64,000 nt of DNA from Rhizophagus irregularis (GCF_026210795.1 NC_089454.1:2294001-2358000); one strand, 5' to 3'. Counted from the first letter of the stretch, positions 22,954 to 35,131 are shown. Notes: generated by a model from the sequence alone, not told the origin. A program made the numbers and translations.

Positions 22954-23760
22954 TATATTTATTATTTTGAGGTTTACTTTGACGCTAGAATAACCTGCTT
23001 ATATATTTTTGATTTTCATGTCGATCAACGCCTTAATGAAGGGAATTAATACGGGCTTAGCTTTTTTTGTGTGCCAAAGTCAACTGATCTGGTCAACTGA
23101 TCAGACAGATCAGGTCAGTCGACCATGATAACATGGTAATCACCATTTAACCTGGCTGGCACATGCAAAACGTCATTATTACGTCATATTTCGTAACCTT
23201 GTTTACAGTACAAAAATATTATGCGAGGGCCGGATTATATAGTTATTCAGTACGGTACGATTTTGAAACCTGTTTGATCATTTTTCCAAAAATTTCAAAA
23301 TTCCGTACTTGTATATTCTCTATAATTAAAAAAATAGTGTTTGTGTGACGAACCTTTAGATTAGTCTGTATAAATTAATTTTGAATTGCTGACGGCAAGT
23401 CATGTTGTACATCTAATCCAATTCCGGTTAATGAAATTTTAATCGGAATTTTTAATATTTATTTTTTTTTTCGGCTTTTTTTCCAATCTGAAATTTTTTT
23501 CCCCTTTTCCTTTTTCGGGTTGGTTTTTTTTCTTTCAAACCGAACTGAATACATTCTTTCACCATTTAGGTGATCGGATCAATGTTGCGACGCCACGGCA
23601 ATTGCCGATTCTTATTATTATTAATAATAACTGAATATTATTTTTTTGTATCAAACTCAATAAATAATAGACTAACATAATTACTTATTTATTTATTTTT
23701 TGTAACAATAGATCGTTATACAGTAATTAATTTTTCGAGGTAAATTTTTTTTTATTTTAT
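22954..23760. other. 5' flank of the array kinase, first copy
   Basis: Holds the TATA box and a flank duplicated at about 26094-26860. Shared landmarks are GAGGTTTACTTTGACGCTAG, GCTGACGGCAAGTCATGTT and AATTAATTTTTCG. A 100-bp stretch at about 23610-23710 is absent from the second copy. No gene is seen on the + strand. Confidence 0.6.
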
Positions 23761-23768
23761 TTTATTAA

Positions 23769-24660
23769 TAGAAACGTTTTCTAACGTTTCTTTATCTTCT
23801 CTTGTAAGGTTCTTGAGAATTTGCTGGATTGGGTACCATTGGAATGTGGAAATGGTAAGTTTTGTTACGAAACTTATTATTTTATATTTATATATAATTA
23901 GAAACGTTAACTAGCGTTTCTTCTTTTATTCTTTTGTAGGTGCTCTCTGGGTTCTTTCTAATACTGGATAATGGTTAGTTTTCGAAGTTCGTTTTGAACT
24001 TCAATTCTTTTTTAAAAAAAAATTTCTTTTTTTAAAAGAAATGTACTAAAATTTCTTTATTTATTTTGTAGGTTCCCTCCAGCCTTGATCTTGGATTGGG
24101 ATAGCAGTTTTCGTAAGTTTTGGGAGATGAGTAGGGATTTGAGGAGACTTGAAGTTTCGTAACAGTTTTGTTACGAAGCTTTAAAGTTTTTTTTTGCATT
24201 TTAAAGGAATGTTTCTAACGTTCTTTATTTTTATTTTTTTTTTGTAGGTTTTGTGATACAACATTCCGAAATGGTGAAATAATGGTAAGTTTCTCATTGC
24301 AAAACAATTTTTTTTTTTACTAAGAAACGTTCTAACGTTTCTTTTTTACTTTTTTAATTTTAGGTACTTTGGGGTTTCAAATTCGCTAATTCGCTGAATC
24401 AGAACTGGTAAGTTTCTTAACTTACCTTTTTTTTTATTTTTTCAGAAACGGTTTAACATTTATTTTCTTTTTTCATGTAGGTTCTAAGACTATTTTGGGT
24501 ACTGGATATTGAAATGGTAAGTTTTACAAATTATTCTGAAGCTATTATTAATTTATTTCATTTTAATTAGAAACGTTTATTAACGTTTCGCAACAGGGAA
24601 ACTTTGATTTAATATTTTAATAGAAACGTAAACTTCACTTGTAGGTTTAGATTAGATTAG
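23769..24660 (+). repeat. Array of exon-like microsegments with palindromic introns
   Basis: Six complete units and one partial share a layout: an AGAAACGTT...AACGTTTCT inverted repeat, a T-rich tract ending TAG or AAG, a 34-46 nt segment starting GT, then a strong donor (GTAAGT or GTTAGT). The segments are 23809-23854, 23940-23973, 24072-24112, 24248-24284, 24364-24407, 24481-24516 and one starting at 24645. The inverted repeats are at about 23770, 23900, 24037, 24203, 24322, 24444 and 24569. Segment lengths (46, 34, 41, 37, 44, 36) are mostly not multiples of three, so a coding role is doubtful. It could be a spliced non-coding transcript or a decayed composite element. Confidence 0.55.
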
Positions 24661-24856
24661 ATTAGTATACAGTATATTTAGTATAGATTTAAAAATGTAT
24701 CATTTGTTATTGAATAATGCAATAAATAAAATAATCTAACAATCTAAAATTATTAAATACAACAATATTTAACTATAAATAATATAACGCTATTTAACCT
24801 GCAGTCAATTTTTAACTGTATCGACAATTTAATCTGATATATGTCACGTGATATTT

Positions 24857-26093
24857 TCATCGATATATATCCCATGAAAAAATTTCCTGATGTATTTGAC
24901 ATGATTCACATAATGTATTCATTTCATTATTATTACTTACAAAATTTTTACTACAATGTTCACAATATTTACTTTTAAGAACCATGATATAATCTTTTGT
25001 ATCTGGGTGTTGGGATATTCCATATATTTTAGAAATTTTATCACTATGAAATGATATTAACCATGCTTTTGAATATATTAAAACCTAATAAAAGAATAAA
25101 ATAATAATTATTATATTAAAACGATTGGAATCTTATAAAGAAATGTTAAATCCGTACCTCATTTAAAAATTCATCAATAATATTCTGAGAGTCATATACA
25201 CATTTTAAATCAACTGCTTGATTCAAATTTCTTACATATTCCTTTTTATTGGCATTATAACGTAATGGACCATCCTTCCATTTTGCTGAATATACTGTAG
25301 CAAAATCACCTTTATCTATTACTTTTATATTATCAAATTGATCATATGGTATCCATTCAAATAGTATATCGACACCACTATTCATACTTAATTGCATTCC
25401 TTGAATGAAATCATCAATTTTTTTATTTCCACTAGTCCAGTTAGTAAAATTGAATTTAAACTTATTTGTTTGACATGAATAGCACCATTCCTTATTTGTA
25501 TGTCTTTTGTTACAACTTTTACAGTAATCATCCTGAAGAACCATAAAATACTTTTTCGTATCAGGATTTTGAGTTATTCCATATATTAAAAGAGCCTCAT
25601 CATCATCAAGATTTGTTGAACATGTTTTAACCTTATTAAAATATAAAAAAAAAAAATTAAAATGTAAACAAATTATTATATTAAATTAAGATGTTTAAAC
25701 TAAATTCATAAAAAATTTTCGTACCTCATCTAGAAATTTAATAGAACATTTTAAAACGATATTTTTATTTGATTTTCTAATATATTCATTAACTTTATTA
25801 TCATGATATAATGGTCCATCCTTCCATATTGCTGAATACATTAAAGTAAGGTCATCTTTAATTATTTCTTTAATATCATTAAATTGATTGTATGGTATCC
25901 ATTCAAATATTATATCAGATGAGTCATAAATATTTAATTGCATTTCTTGAATGAAATTATCAAGTTTTTCTTTTTTACTGGTCCAATTTGTAAAATTTGC
26001 TTTCAAATAATTTGTTATACATTGTTTACACCATTTCTCTCGTATATCTGTATATACTTCACCACATTTTTTGCATGTGTTTTGAGATGACAT
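24857..26093 (-). pseudogene. 3'-truncated copy of the N-lobe array kinase
   Basis: Exons at 25725-26093 and 25158-25631 have exactly the lengths of exons 1 and 2 of the gene at 19177-22953, with few substitutions. The third exon starts at 25084 and departs from the parent after the second zinc-ribbon cysteine pair (near 24885), stopping at 24857. The product would be about 356 residues with two N-lobe modules and no kinase C-lobe. The parental TATATAAG box is changed to TATTTAAG, so expression is uncertain. I call it a pseudogene, but a short zinc-ribbon/N-lobe protein cannot be excluded. Confidence 0.7.
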
Positions 26094-27789
26094 TATATTT
26101 ATTATTTTTGAGGTTTACTTTGACGCTAGAATAACCTGCTTAAATATTTTTGATTTCATGTCGATCAACTCCTTAAATAGTAGCTCCTTTATTGTCATAA
26201 ACAATTTTTATGAAAAGTTTTAAACGACATAATAATTTAAAAATCATATGGAATATTTTTCATATTAAAATGTAAAGAATTGAAGGGGGTTTAGCTTTTT
26301 TGTGTGCGATCTGGTCAACTGATCTGGTCAGCCGACCATGAGAACAATGGTGATCAGTGATCACCATTTAAGCCTTGGCTGGCACATGCGAGACGGCATA
26401 ATATTTTCGTAACCTTGTTCACAGTACAAAAATATTGTGTATCATTTTTCCAAAAATTAAAAATTTCAAAAATTCCGTACCGTACCGTACTTGTTCTATC
26501 TTCTATATAATTAAAAAAAAATGGTGTTTGTGTGACCTGTATAAATTACTAATTTGAATTGCTGACGGCAAGTCATGTTTCAATGTTTCATGCTGTACAT
26601 CTGATCCAATTCCGGTTAATGAAATTTTAATCAGAATTTTTATTTTATTTTTTTTCGGTTGACTTTTTTTCCAATCCGAAATTTTTTTTTCCCTTTTCCT
26701 TTTTCGGTTTGGTTTTTTTTTCTTTCAAACCGAATGATTTTTCCCGAATACATTCTTTCACCATTTAGGTTGGATCAGTGATCAAGATCAATGTTGCGGC
26801 GCCACGCGTAGTTAATGATTTGTAGATCGTTATAATTAATTTTTCGGGGGAATTTTTTTTTTCATATTAATTAGTGATGATATTTTTTTCTCTAGAGGAT
26901 GTAATTTTTTTAATGCTACAATGGAAATTTTTAAGATAAGAAAAAAAAAGATTTTTTTTGTAATAATGTAACAATAAACTACTTATACAAAATTGTTTTT
27001 TGTAATGAATTTGTAAACTTCACAGTACTGCAACATTTGTTTCGTGTGATAAATAAAATTTGCATTTAATAATAATATTTCATATACTGTATAACACTTG
27101 CACACAATTCATTATTATTTGTATAATCATATAAATTGTATAATTTATTACATTTATTTCCTACTAATGCCATCATAATAATAGTAAAAAACTTATTCAC
27201 ACTGCACTGCATGGCAAATAAAATGTAAGTGTGTTATTACTCTCTTACTTGATGGGCAAGTATCATCCCCGGCGCAACGCATATTATATTTATTATAGAG
27301 CCAGTACAGTACGGTACGGTAATTTTTTTTTTTATATAAATATGTCCAAATAACCACGTACATTAACGTCCAAATAACCACCATAGTTGAATGGACATTG
27401 GTGTCCAAATAAATAATTTATTAATATCGTCATAACTGAAGCGTGAATTAAATATATTTTATCTCAATGGCTGGTACTAATTAATGGGTGGATTTTTTAA
27501 TATACTATTTTATTACTATTATTGATTTATTATGCCTTTTGATGCATGCTAAAGCTAAAATACTAAATACGTTTACTAAAGCATTTTTCGATTCTCTTAA
27601 AGATAACGCTTTTGCTTTATTTACGTTTGATTAAATAAAATTCTTCATGCTTTAATATACAGTAGTGCATGAGGAATCTTTTTCATCAACGCGGTTTATA
27701 GATTTTTATTATGAAAGGAAACATATGCTTGTAAGTATTTTAACAAGAGCACCCTTATCCACTTTTATCATATAATTGGTTTTAGAAGC
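26094..27789. other. Duplicated kinase 5' flank and spacer
   Basis: From 26094 to about 26860 this is a diverged copy of 22954-23760. From about 27415 to 27780 it is a copy of 18590-18960, which lies 3' of the full kinase gene. The order suggests a third, mostly lost, repeat of the same tandem unit. Confidence 0.55.
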
Positions 27790-27944
27790 CAAAGATCATC
27801 GTAAGAAAGGAGAACGATAACATACATATGAGCACAGAATATTTTTACATTCGGGTCCTCATCAACTTCAATAGTAACATCATAATTTTCATCATCTCCC
27901 AATATTTTGATATAATTTTGATTTTGAAAAAATTTAACAGACAT
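27790..27944 (-). pseudogene. Fragment of a BTB-domain gene
   Basis: Reads MSVKFFQNQNYIKILGDDEN, then YDVTIEV..DPNVKIFCAHM, the start of a BTB/POZ domain as found in BTB adaptor proteins of this fungal group. After HM the frame is lost; another frame continues CYRSPFLR, the expected next BTB residues. No further domain follows, so this is a 5' fragment. The ATG is at 27944. Confidence 0.6.
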
Positions 27945-28140
27945 TTTTTAGTATATTTTTCAGTGGAAAAGAAAAAATAAAATTACCGCATGATCGACTT
28001 AAACTGCAGATTATTTATGTTATTATGAAAATCCGAAATACACATGATATTTAAAAATAATTTTTTTTTATTTTAAACCTAATAGATTTGTCATAAACAA
28101 CGGATCTAACCTAATATAATATAAAATGAAGAAAAAAATT

Positions 28141-28220
28141 AGTTATTGGGTAAGGGGATTGAAATATTACCGAACTGCGAAGCAGTTCGGATGATATTTT
28201 AACCACCATACCTAATAACT
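28141..28220. mobile_element. 80-bp foldback element with GAA-loop hairpin
   Basis: Starts AGTTATTGGGTA and ends TACCTAATAACT. The two halves pair along most of their length and centre on a perfect 9-bp stem CCGAACTGC-GAA-GCAGTTCGG at 28170-28190. There is no ORF and no visible target duplication. Confidence 0.5.
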
Positions 28221-28274
28221 GTAGACGTCCAAGATCATGTTCATATGAAAGCATAGTAAACATGTGATAATTAA

Positions 28275-28718
28275 GCACGTCTGAAATGTGTGCCAGGTTG
28301 ACGGCGCAGTGTGGCGCAGTAATTTCAAAAAGATTTAAGTTAAAGATTTTCTTTTTAATGTAAAGCTTTCAAATTTACACATTAGATGTATTTTCATCTG
28401 TTTTACAAAATTCACTTATAAATGGAAGGAGGTTTTGGAAGTAGATTTTGACTTTAGTATATAACAACCGATTTTATCGTCTTTGCCGATCATTTCCAAA
28501 ATTGGATTTGTCGAAAGAACAGTTTTTGTTAAATAACTCGAAAATGGCCTTCTAAACCACCCGTATATGCTCTAAGTAAATTTGCAGAGCGGACAAAAAT
28601 ACACCTAATGCAGGAATTTAAAGGTTTTATTTTAAATAAAAAAATTGCAATTTAATTTTTTTGGAAAAAATCGCAGCGCCACACTGCGCCATTAACCTGG
28701 CACACATTTCAGACATGC
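28275..28718. mobile_element. MULE-like MITE with 9-bp target duplication
   Basis: TIRs of roughly 40 bp begin GCACGTCTGAAATGTGTGCC on the left and, as the reverse complement, GCATGTCTGAAATGTGTGCC on the right. They continue to GGCGCAGTGTGGCGC with few mismatches. The flanks are perfect 9-bp direct repeats GATAATTAA at 28266-28274 and 28719-28727. Long TIRs with 9-bp duplications are the hallmark of Mutator-like elements. The interior has no transposase and is related to the degenerate repeat at 15240-15530. Confidence 0.8.
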
Positions 28719-29229
28719 GATAATTAATCTATATGACGTAATGAAAAATATCAAGATATTTACGCAATATTAATTTATCTAAAAATATCAGTATGTTATG
28801 ATCCTATTTGGCTGCATAATAAATTTTTATTAATAATAAAATAAAAAATATCCTTTATTCTAGGCTCACTATAAAAATTAATCATTACTGATCTGGTATG
28901 ATTTTGGTAGGTGTAATCATGCTAACAATAATTTCAATTTCATTATTTTTTTTTTATTTTTATTATTTAGTAATAAAATATAGCAAAAATATTAATTTTA
29001 ATTTTAAAATAAAAAATACCAATTTATATATCAATCAGGCTGATCATTTCATTCAACCTAAGAGGATTATATTGAAAATAATTTAATAATTATTTATTAT
29101 TGGATGATTTAAACTATATAATAGTCTAATAACGTACTATATTATCTATATTATCAGTTTGACGGGACCGTTCATGCAATTTTTATAATAAACTCCCGTT
29201 TCTATCCAATAATTTTATTACTTAATAGT

Positions 29230-29405
29230 TATTCGGCACGAAGTGCCGAATAAGTGATTTATCCGGTATCCCGTGATTTGAATATTGCGAATTTTGCCTG
29301 ATACACGATTTTTTTGCCTGATACACGAATTTTTGCTTGATACACGATTTATTATAACCATTTTTAATTATAAAATCACGTGATACCGGATAAATAGTAA
29401 TATCA
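29230..29405. repeat. Hairpin plus inverted CCGGTATCACGTG repeat
   Basis: A perfect 10-bp stem TATTCGGCAC-GAA-GTGCCGAATA at 29230-29252 adjoins ATTTATCCGGTATC-CGTGATTT near 29258. The latter recurs inverted as AAATCACGTGATACCGGATA near 29381-29400. Between the arms are three tandem copies of a TTTTTGCCTGATACACGA-like unit (about 29292-29350). The AATCACGTGATACCGGAT word also occurs near 6603. Confidence 0.5.
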
Positions 29406-30449
29406 GATAACCGACCTAAAAAACAATTATGTAAGGTCTGCATGAATTTATGAGGATAACTGATAATGACTAATAATGTATTATTTTCATTAATAATAAT
29501 AAAAAAAGTATTTAAAAATTTGTAATAATAATTTTTATTAAAAAAGTTTCAAATGGAGTGACTCATCAATCTACTGATTTATCTTTTTTTTAAAAATTAG
29601 TAATTAAACAAATAAATACTAAAGAAAAGATGAAATAAATTTAAAAAAGAAAAAATATATTAGTATCAGTAATTAAAAAACAGGAGGATGAAAAATGTTA
29701 AAACTACCCAGCGTACATTAAGTGTGGCGTCCATGTGACAAATAATGTAAACAAATGGGATTTGTCAACTGAAAAAATTCATCTCAAAATATTTATAGAA
29801 AATGAAAAGCAGCATGACATGGTGAAAAAAAATTAGTTTATTAACCAACTTTGCTTAGATTGGTCAATCAATTTATTCACACAATTTTACTCACACTAAT
29901 CGATCATAGCAATATGAATATTGAGTTTTTTTTATGCAAAATATTATTAAAATGTCAGACATGAACAATAAACATAAATAATTAAATAATTTTACATCAG
30001 CTCAACATACTAAAAAAAATCAATAATGGCTTATGTATCAACAATATAATTTCTTTATTCATAGAATTGGCATTAATTATTTGTAAGTTTACCATTGTAA
30101 TAAATGGAATTTAATAATAATAAAGTTGAATATCCATTTTTTCTACAAAATTGATCAATCAAGGTCAATCATTTTTGATCGATCACGATGTCCTATTAAT
30201 AAATTTAGAAAAATATTATCTTCTACTTATTACATTGTTTCACAACCTCTTCAGGAAATTTTTTTTACTTAAAATGTAAATATGTGGAAATCTGAATAAT
30301 TTCAATATTTTCCGAGTACCTGTGACAAAACACATGGTATTTTCGGCGTAGATCTACGGATTCGAATATTAAAATATTGGATCCATGTAAGATATATGGG
30401 AATGTATGAAATTCCACATATTTCTGAACCAATCCATATGGAATTACAT

Positions 30450-30850
30450 GGACTAAAAATTACAATAATTCTGTAAATAATTATTTGTATAATTCTTTTC
30501 TAAGTTATTTATGAAAACAGATTTTTGAAGGTCTAGTAATTGGAAACAATCCGCAGCATCAAAAGGTTCGATTATATTATATTTTGTTAAGGTTTCATCT
30601 TTAATTGATCCGGTATAAAAGTATTCTAAAATAGTTCCCATAACAGAGGAATTAATTGTTGGAAAAGAAATTTTTGGTTCACTATCTTCTTTCATCCTAT
30701 AATAAAGTAATTTGCCAAACATTTCAGATTTCGTAGCCAAAATCATTCTACAACCATATAATTTCTTTTCATTACATAAAATTTCTATATCACTATAGAT
30801 TATTTATTAGTAAACCTTAAATCTTTTTCTAAAGAATTTTCTTCATTATT
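30450..30850 (-). pseudogene. BTB fragment 1 of a decayed BTB-SPRY family
   Basis: Reads YSDIEILCNEKKLYGCRMIL, then a 97-residue BTB stretch ending YLQNYCNF. It is homologous to residues 18-130 of the copy at 31598-33002. The start region (LEKDL..TNN) is out of frame, and the BACK and SPRY parts are missing. Confidence 0.65.
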
Positions 30851-31597
30851 TTTGAATTTCTTTAGGAAAGAAAGGTTCTGTAGTTTATTTCAGCAGTGAT
30901 TCTATTCAGTATATCTTACAAATAAAGTGTAGAGTCGATTTTACAAATTTAGAAATTTAATTAACAAAGTAATTACTTAATTAGTAGATATAATCAAACT
31001 AAAAATGGATAGCCATTTTATAATAGTCTTTTTATCAAAGAATAAAAGATTAGATTTCAACAATAATATAATCTATAATAAATTAAGTGTTCAAAAATCA
31101 TAACGAATCTCGGCTGTCAAATGACAAAATATTTTGATCGGCTTTGTTATTTTGCTTATAATGGTAGTTAGCCAAAAAATGGAGACGAATTCCTGATTGC
31201 TGATCATCCGGAGCCAGTTTAATCGCAGAAAATCCACTGGAATTCCAGACGATCTACGCCTGAGCCAGGTCCGGATCACGTTGCGGCTAATTATTTTTCG
31301 GCTAACTACACCATTATGTGGCTTAGTGGCTTAGAAGGATTTATTTCCTGATTTAGCACATTAAAATATTTGTTAGTTGCAGAAACATTAATCAATCAGT
31401 TATTTTAACATCATATTTATAATATTCAGGTAAGTTTCAATAGTTATGATTCTAAACATTTAAATTAATCGCCATAAAAAACTTTTAAAAAAATATCTTT
31501 AATTAGCTATAACATCACTTGAGTATATTTAACATTGTTTTTCGAATTATCTTTTTCAAGTCCTCATTTTCAGTTCCAATAAAAAAATTTTATTCAA
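30851..31597. other. Spacer with one TIR element
   Basis: No gene is seen apart from the element at 31158-31316. ORFs crossing the GC-richer patch are not supported by any domain. Confidence 0.5.
31158..31316. mobile_element. MITE-like element, about 159 bp
   Basis: The ends are ATAATGGTAGTTAGCC and GGCTAACTACACCATTAT, inverted with a 2-bp indel. The interior is GC-rich and itself contains CATCCGGA/TCCGGATCA arms. It has no ORF, and a target duplication could not be fixed. Confidence 0.5.
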
Positions 31598-33002
31598 TTA
31601 ATTATTTTTTTTATGAGGTTGAATTCTAAATCGACCAGGAGATATTAATGATACTACTGGATAGAGCTTTGATGGTAAATTATTCCATGCTGATACTTCC
31701 AGATATTTTTTTCCATTGACTGTAAAAGCGCAAGTTCTTTATTCATATCTAAATGAACAGTGATTTTTGTGCCATCTCCGAATAATGGACAATAATTTTC
31801 TATATAATTACCAAAATTACAACAATAACCAATGGAACCTAATACCCATCCAGTAGTTTGATTCCCTGCCAAAGTTTCATAATTAAAATTTTTTGATGCA
31901 CATACTCCAACAGCAGCACTTCTACAGGATTTCTCAATAATAACATCCCATTCAAAAACACCTTTATTTCCTAAAACCACTTTAGCACTAACACTTTATA
32001 TTAATTAGAATCATTCAGTGCATATACAACTGTTCCATTATCCTCAATAATAAGTTTTGATCACATGCTGATTCATCATAAACATAATTAGGCATTCCTC
32101 GGTTATCATTTAAATCTGAATTAAATGATAATGTATTATATCGATAAACATTTAAAATAATTTCAATTGGGTAATGCCAAGCGGCTCAATAATATGAACT
32201 AATATTTGACCTTTAATTCGCCTAAAATCAATTAATTTAACTAAAGGCTCCAACTCTTTAGCAACTTTTTGGTGACTGACAAAAATTTTATTTTCTATTT
32301 GTACTGGATTCTCTTGTCTTATCTGTTCTAAAATCAGTAACTGTTCCATAAGAGTAATATATGCTTCATTCGAAACTTGTTTGCTGCAAGGATAGCGCCA
32401 TATCGAAAAACTTCATATTCTGGGATTGCAAAGGGAGTTTCTTCTTTTTCATGTGTACAAGATAAAAGATATTTAAGTCCTGTAATAGACAATCGACCAA
32501 ATTCAATGGTGTTTAATGGAATAATTGCTACTGCTTCAACCAATAAATTTAGTAGAATATTATCTTCTGTTAATAAAATTTTCTCCGCAAGTTTAGATAG
32601 TAATTCTGGTGAATAATTATCATCACAATTTTTTTCTAAAGTATTTTTGAATGTTTTCATAATAAAATCCTGAAGATCTGGTAATTGAAAATAGTCAGCA
32701 GCGTAAAATGCTTCAATTATATTATCCTTTTTTAATGATTCTATTTTAATTGAACCCGTATAAGTATATTCTAATATGATTTTCATACCAACAGAATTAA
32801 TCTTTGGAAAAGAAATTTTGGTTTCATAATTTTCTTTCATTCCATTATAAAGTAATCTGACAAATACTTCAGATCTTGCTGCTAAAATTGCTCTACAACC
32901 ATATAATTTCTTTTCATCCTCACATAAAATTTCTATATCACTATATTTTGGATTATTTATTAATAAGCTTAAATCTTTTTCTAATAAATATCCTCTCGTC
33001 AT
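31598..33002 (-). pseudogene. BTB-BACK-SPRY gene with several frameshifts
   Basis: Begins MTRGYLLEKDLSLLINNPKY at 33002. An intact BTB (residues about 18-125) and BACK region run to residue about 215. Then a missing A near 32380 (GCAGCAAACAAG where the family reads GCA GCA AAA CAA) shifts the frame. The linker continues as MEQLLILEQ...FRRIKGQILVHIIEPLGI, is broken again near 32165 and 32060, and meets a stop near 32008. The SPRY-like part (NKGVFEWDVIIEKSC...GWVLGSIGYCCN...ITVHLDMNK) is open from 31980, with another 1-nt loss near 31735. The last frame ends YPVVSLI..GRFRIQPHKKNN at 31598. The domain order is that of a substrate adaptor for cullin ubiquitin ligases. With at least four lesions it is a pseudogene unless these are assembly errors in A-runs. 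Confidence 0.75.
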
Positions 33003-33030
33003 TTTTTTTTTAAAAAAAAAAAATTTTAAA
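33003..33030 (-). promoter_or_regulatory. T-run/A-run junction abutting the BTB start codon
   Basis: Read on the minus strand, a run of about 12 T is followed by about 9 A and then directly by ATG. The same arrangement precedes the F-box gene start at 49604. It may mark a nucleosome-free promoter or 5' leader. Confidence 0.4.
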
Positions 33031-33544
33031 AGAAAATGAAAATATATAAATGATTATATTTTAGGAATTTAAATACTTAATTTGTATTTGTTTGCATTTG
33101 TGCCATGTTGCACAATTCCCATGGGAAAAAATATGAAGGAGAAGAATCGACCTACACCGGTTAAAAATTGGAGTACATTATTATTATCCAGCGAGACCTG
33201 CCTGATGTACACATTCTTGAAGGATTAGATATGTCAATTTATGCTGGTAAACAATTGCATTAATTGGAGTTGGATCATGCGACTGACCGATAAATTAATT
33301 AATAAAACCTGCTGTGTATTTTTTATTCCATAACGCTCGCTCTAATTTACTTATCGCCATTTTCAGAATTCTACTACCCATACAAATTACTTATTAAAAT
33401 AAAATTACAAGACTTTTACCGGACAAAACCAGATGTTCCGTAATTATAATCACTTAGTAATCACAACGTACACAGAAATCTAAAAACTGTAATAAATATA
33501 GATTTAAATAATGAATATGATAAAATTGTGTTATTCTGATACAC
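33031..33544. other. Spacer, no gene seen
   Basis: Contains a copy of the AATCACAACGTACACAGAAAT repeat near 33452 that also occurs near 16140. Confidence 0.45.
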
Positions 33545-33725
33545 TTAAATCACTCCGATTCAAGAGTTTTCTCAAACATTTCAGATCTCGCAGCCTAAAT
33601 TGTTCTACAACCATATTGTATAATTTCTTTTCATCCTTACATAAAATTTCTACGTCACTATACTTTGGATTATATAATTAATAATTTTAAGATCTTCTCC
33701 TAATGAATATCCTCTCATCATTTTT
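33545..33725 (-). pseudogene. BTB fragment 2 of the BTB-SPRY family
   Basis: Reads MMRGYSLGEDLKIIN, a frame change, then NPKYSDVEILCKDEKKLY, a further change, then AARSEMFEKTLE. It corresponds to the first 50 or so residues of the neighbouring pseudogene. Nothing of the BACK or SPRY parts follows. Confidence 0.6.
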
Positions 33726-35131
33726 TAAAGTTTCTTTTTTCTTTAGAAAAAAAAAAAATTTATTTTGTAATTCATTTCAGTGCTTCCATTTAAGGATATT
33801 TTATGGTTAAGGGTTTGGTTACAAATAAAATTAGATTACTGATTTAGTAAATCGACAAAGTAACTGTGGCTAACATAATTTTTATTTATGTCACTATCTT
33901 CGATGTATGAGATCTAAAAATAGAAAGATTAATGTCCTATCAAAACGTTTACATCATATTTACATTATGAAACATTTAGCTAAACGCAAGACTTAGACTT
34001 ATTATAATAATATATCAAGGTTATTTAAGAATGTTATAAGTCTAAGAATTTCATGTTTTGTTCATGTGGTTCGATCAATTAAGAAAAAAAGAAATATAAA
34101 AATAGAACTAATATCATTTCGTACGTAAACATATTTTTTAAATGAATTAAATCTCGATCTACTAAAAAGATTCTTTTAAATTCCCAAACTTTTGTTGTTT
34201 TACGTAGAAGAGAGGTATAAGTGATCAGATCATTTCCAAATTTATCCATTTTTCCACATAATTTGGATAGTGTTGTAAATGATCGTCAAGAGTTGATATG
34301 TTTTTTGATCAATTTTGGAAAAGCTCAAATAAAAATTTGAGTTGCGTTTTATAATAATACTTAATGCTTTATGATTAGATCACGAGTACAAGTACGAGTT
34401 GTTGTAGACAAATCATAATCATAATCATAATGCATATGCTTATGCCTCTTTGACATCAAAAGAATAAAATTGCGATTTAGAGCTTCCTGTGCCACTTTCG
34501 TTGTAAGTTAATTTGGACCATCAAAAAATAGAATCATGAATTTTTGATGATCTACATACATAAAAAAATAAAAATTTTTCCGTATGATGATTATTTTTAT
34601 TAATCAATAAATTAAGTACCATTATTAAAGGTCCAAGAAAAAATTCATACAAATTATATTATGAAAATTAAATATCATTTTTTTTATTTTTTTTTTTAAA
34701 AAAGAAAATTATTTTCAATAAATATATTTTCTAATTTTTTTGTACAATAAATATAATAAATTATTTTATTATTTTTTTTTTCGTAAATTGAAATTTTTAA
34801 TAATCTACTGTACATAAACAAATGTCACTTGATTTATTAATTTTGGCTTTTTTTTAAAAAAAATATTACATTACCAAATAAAATATTTTTGTTTTTTATT
34901 ATTCAATAGTTACAATAATTATTATTAAATATTTACCATAGAATATCAATTATTTTAAAATTAACCAATTAAAATTTAGAACATTTTTACTGATGATCTA
35001 CGTGAATAAAAATTTCAATCTTATACAATTACTGATTTTTTGTTAATCTTTATGAAAAAAGTTAAAAAACGTACCATAGTTTTTATTTAATAAAAAAATT
35101 ATTTTATTTTATTTTATTTATTTTATACAAT
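33726..35131. other. AT-rich spacer, no gene seen
   Basis: No ORF of normal composition is present. Long T and A runs occur near 34675-34700 and 34850. Confidence 0.5.

Larger units (their letters stand above)
27945..30449. other. Intergenic region rich in small inverted-repeat elements
   Basis: No intact gene is seen. It holds the foldback element at 28141-28220, the MULE-type element at 28275-28718 and the composite repeat at 29230-29405. The segment near 30285-30430 has partly inverted AATATGTGGAA/TTCCACATATT ends and could be another decayed element. Confidence 0.5.
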
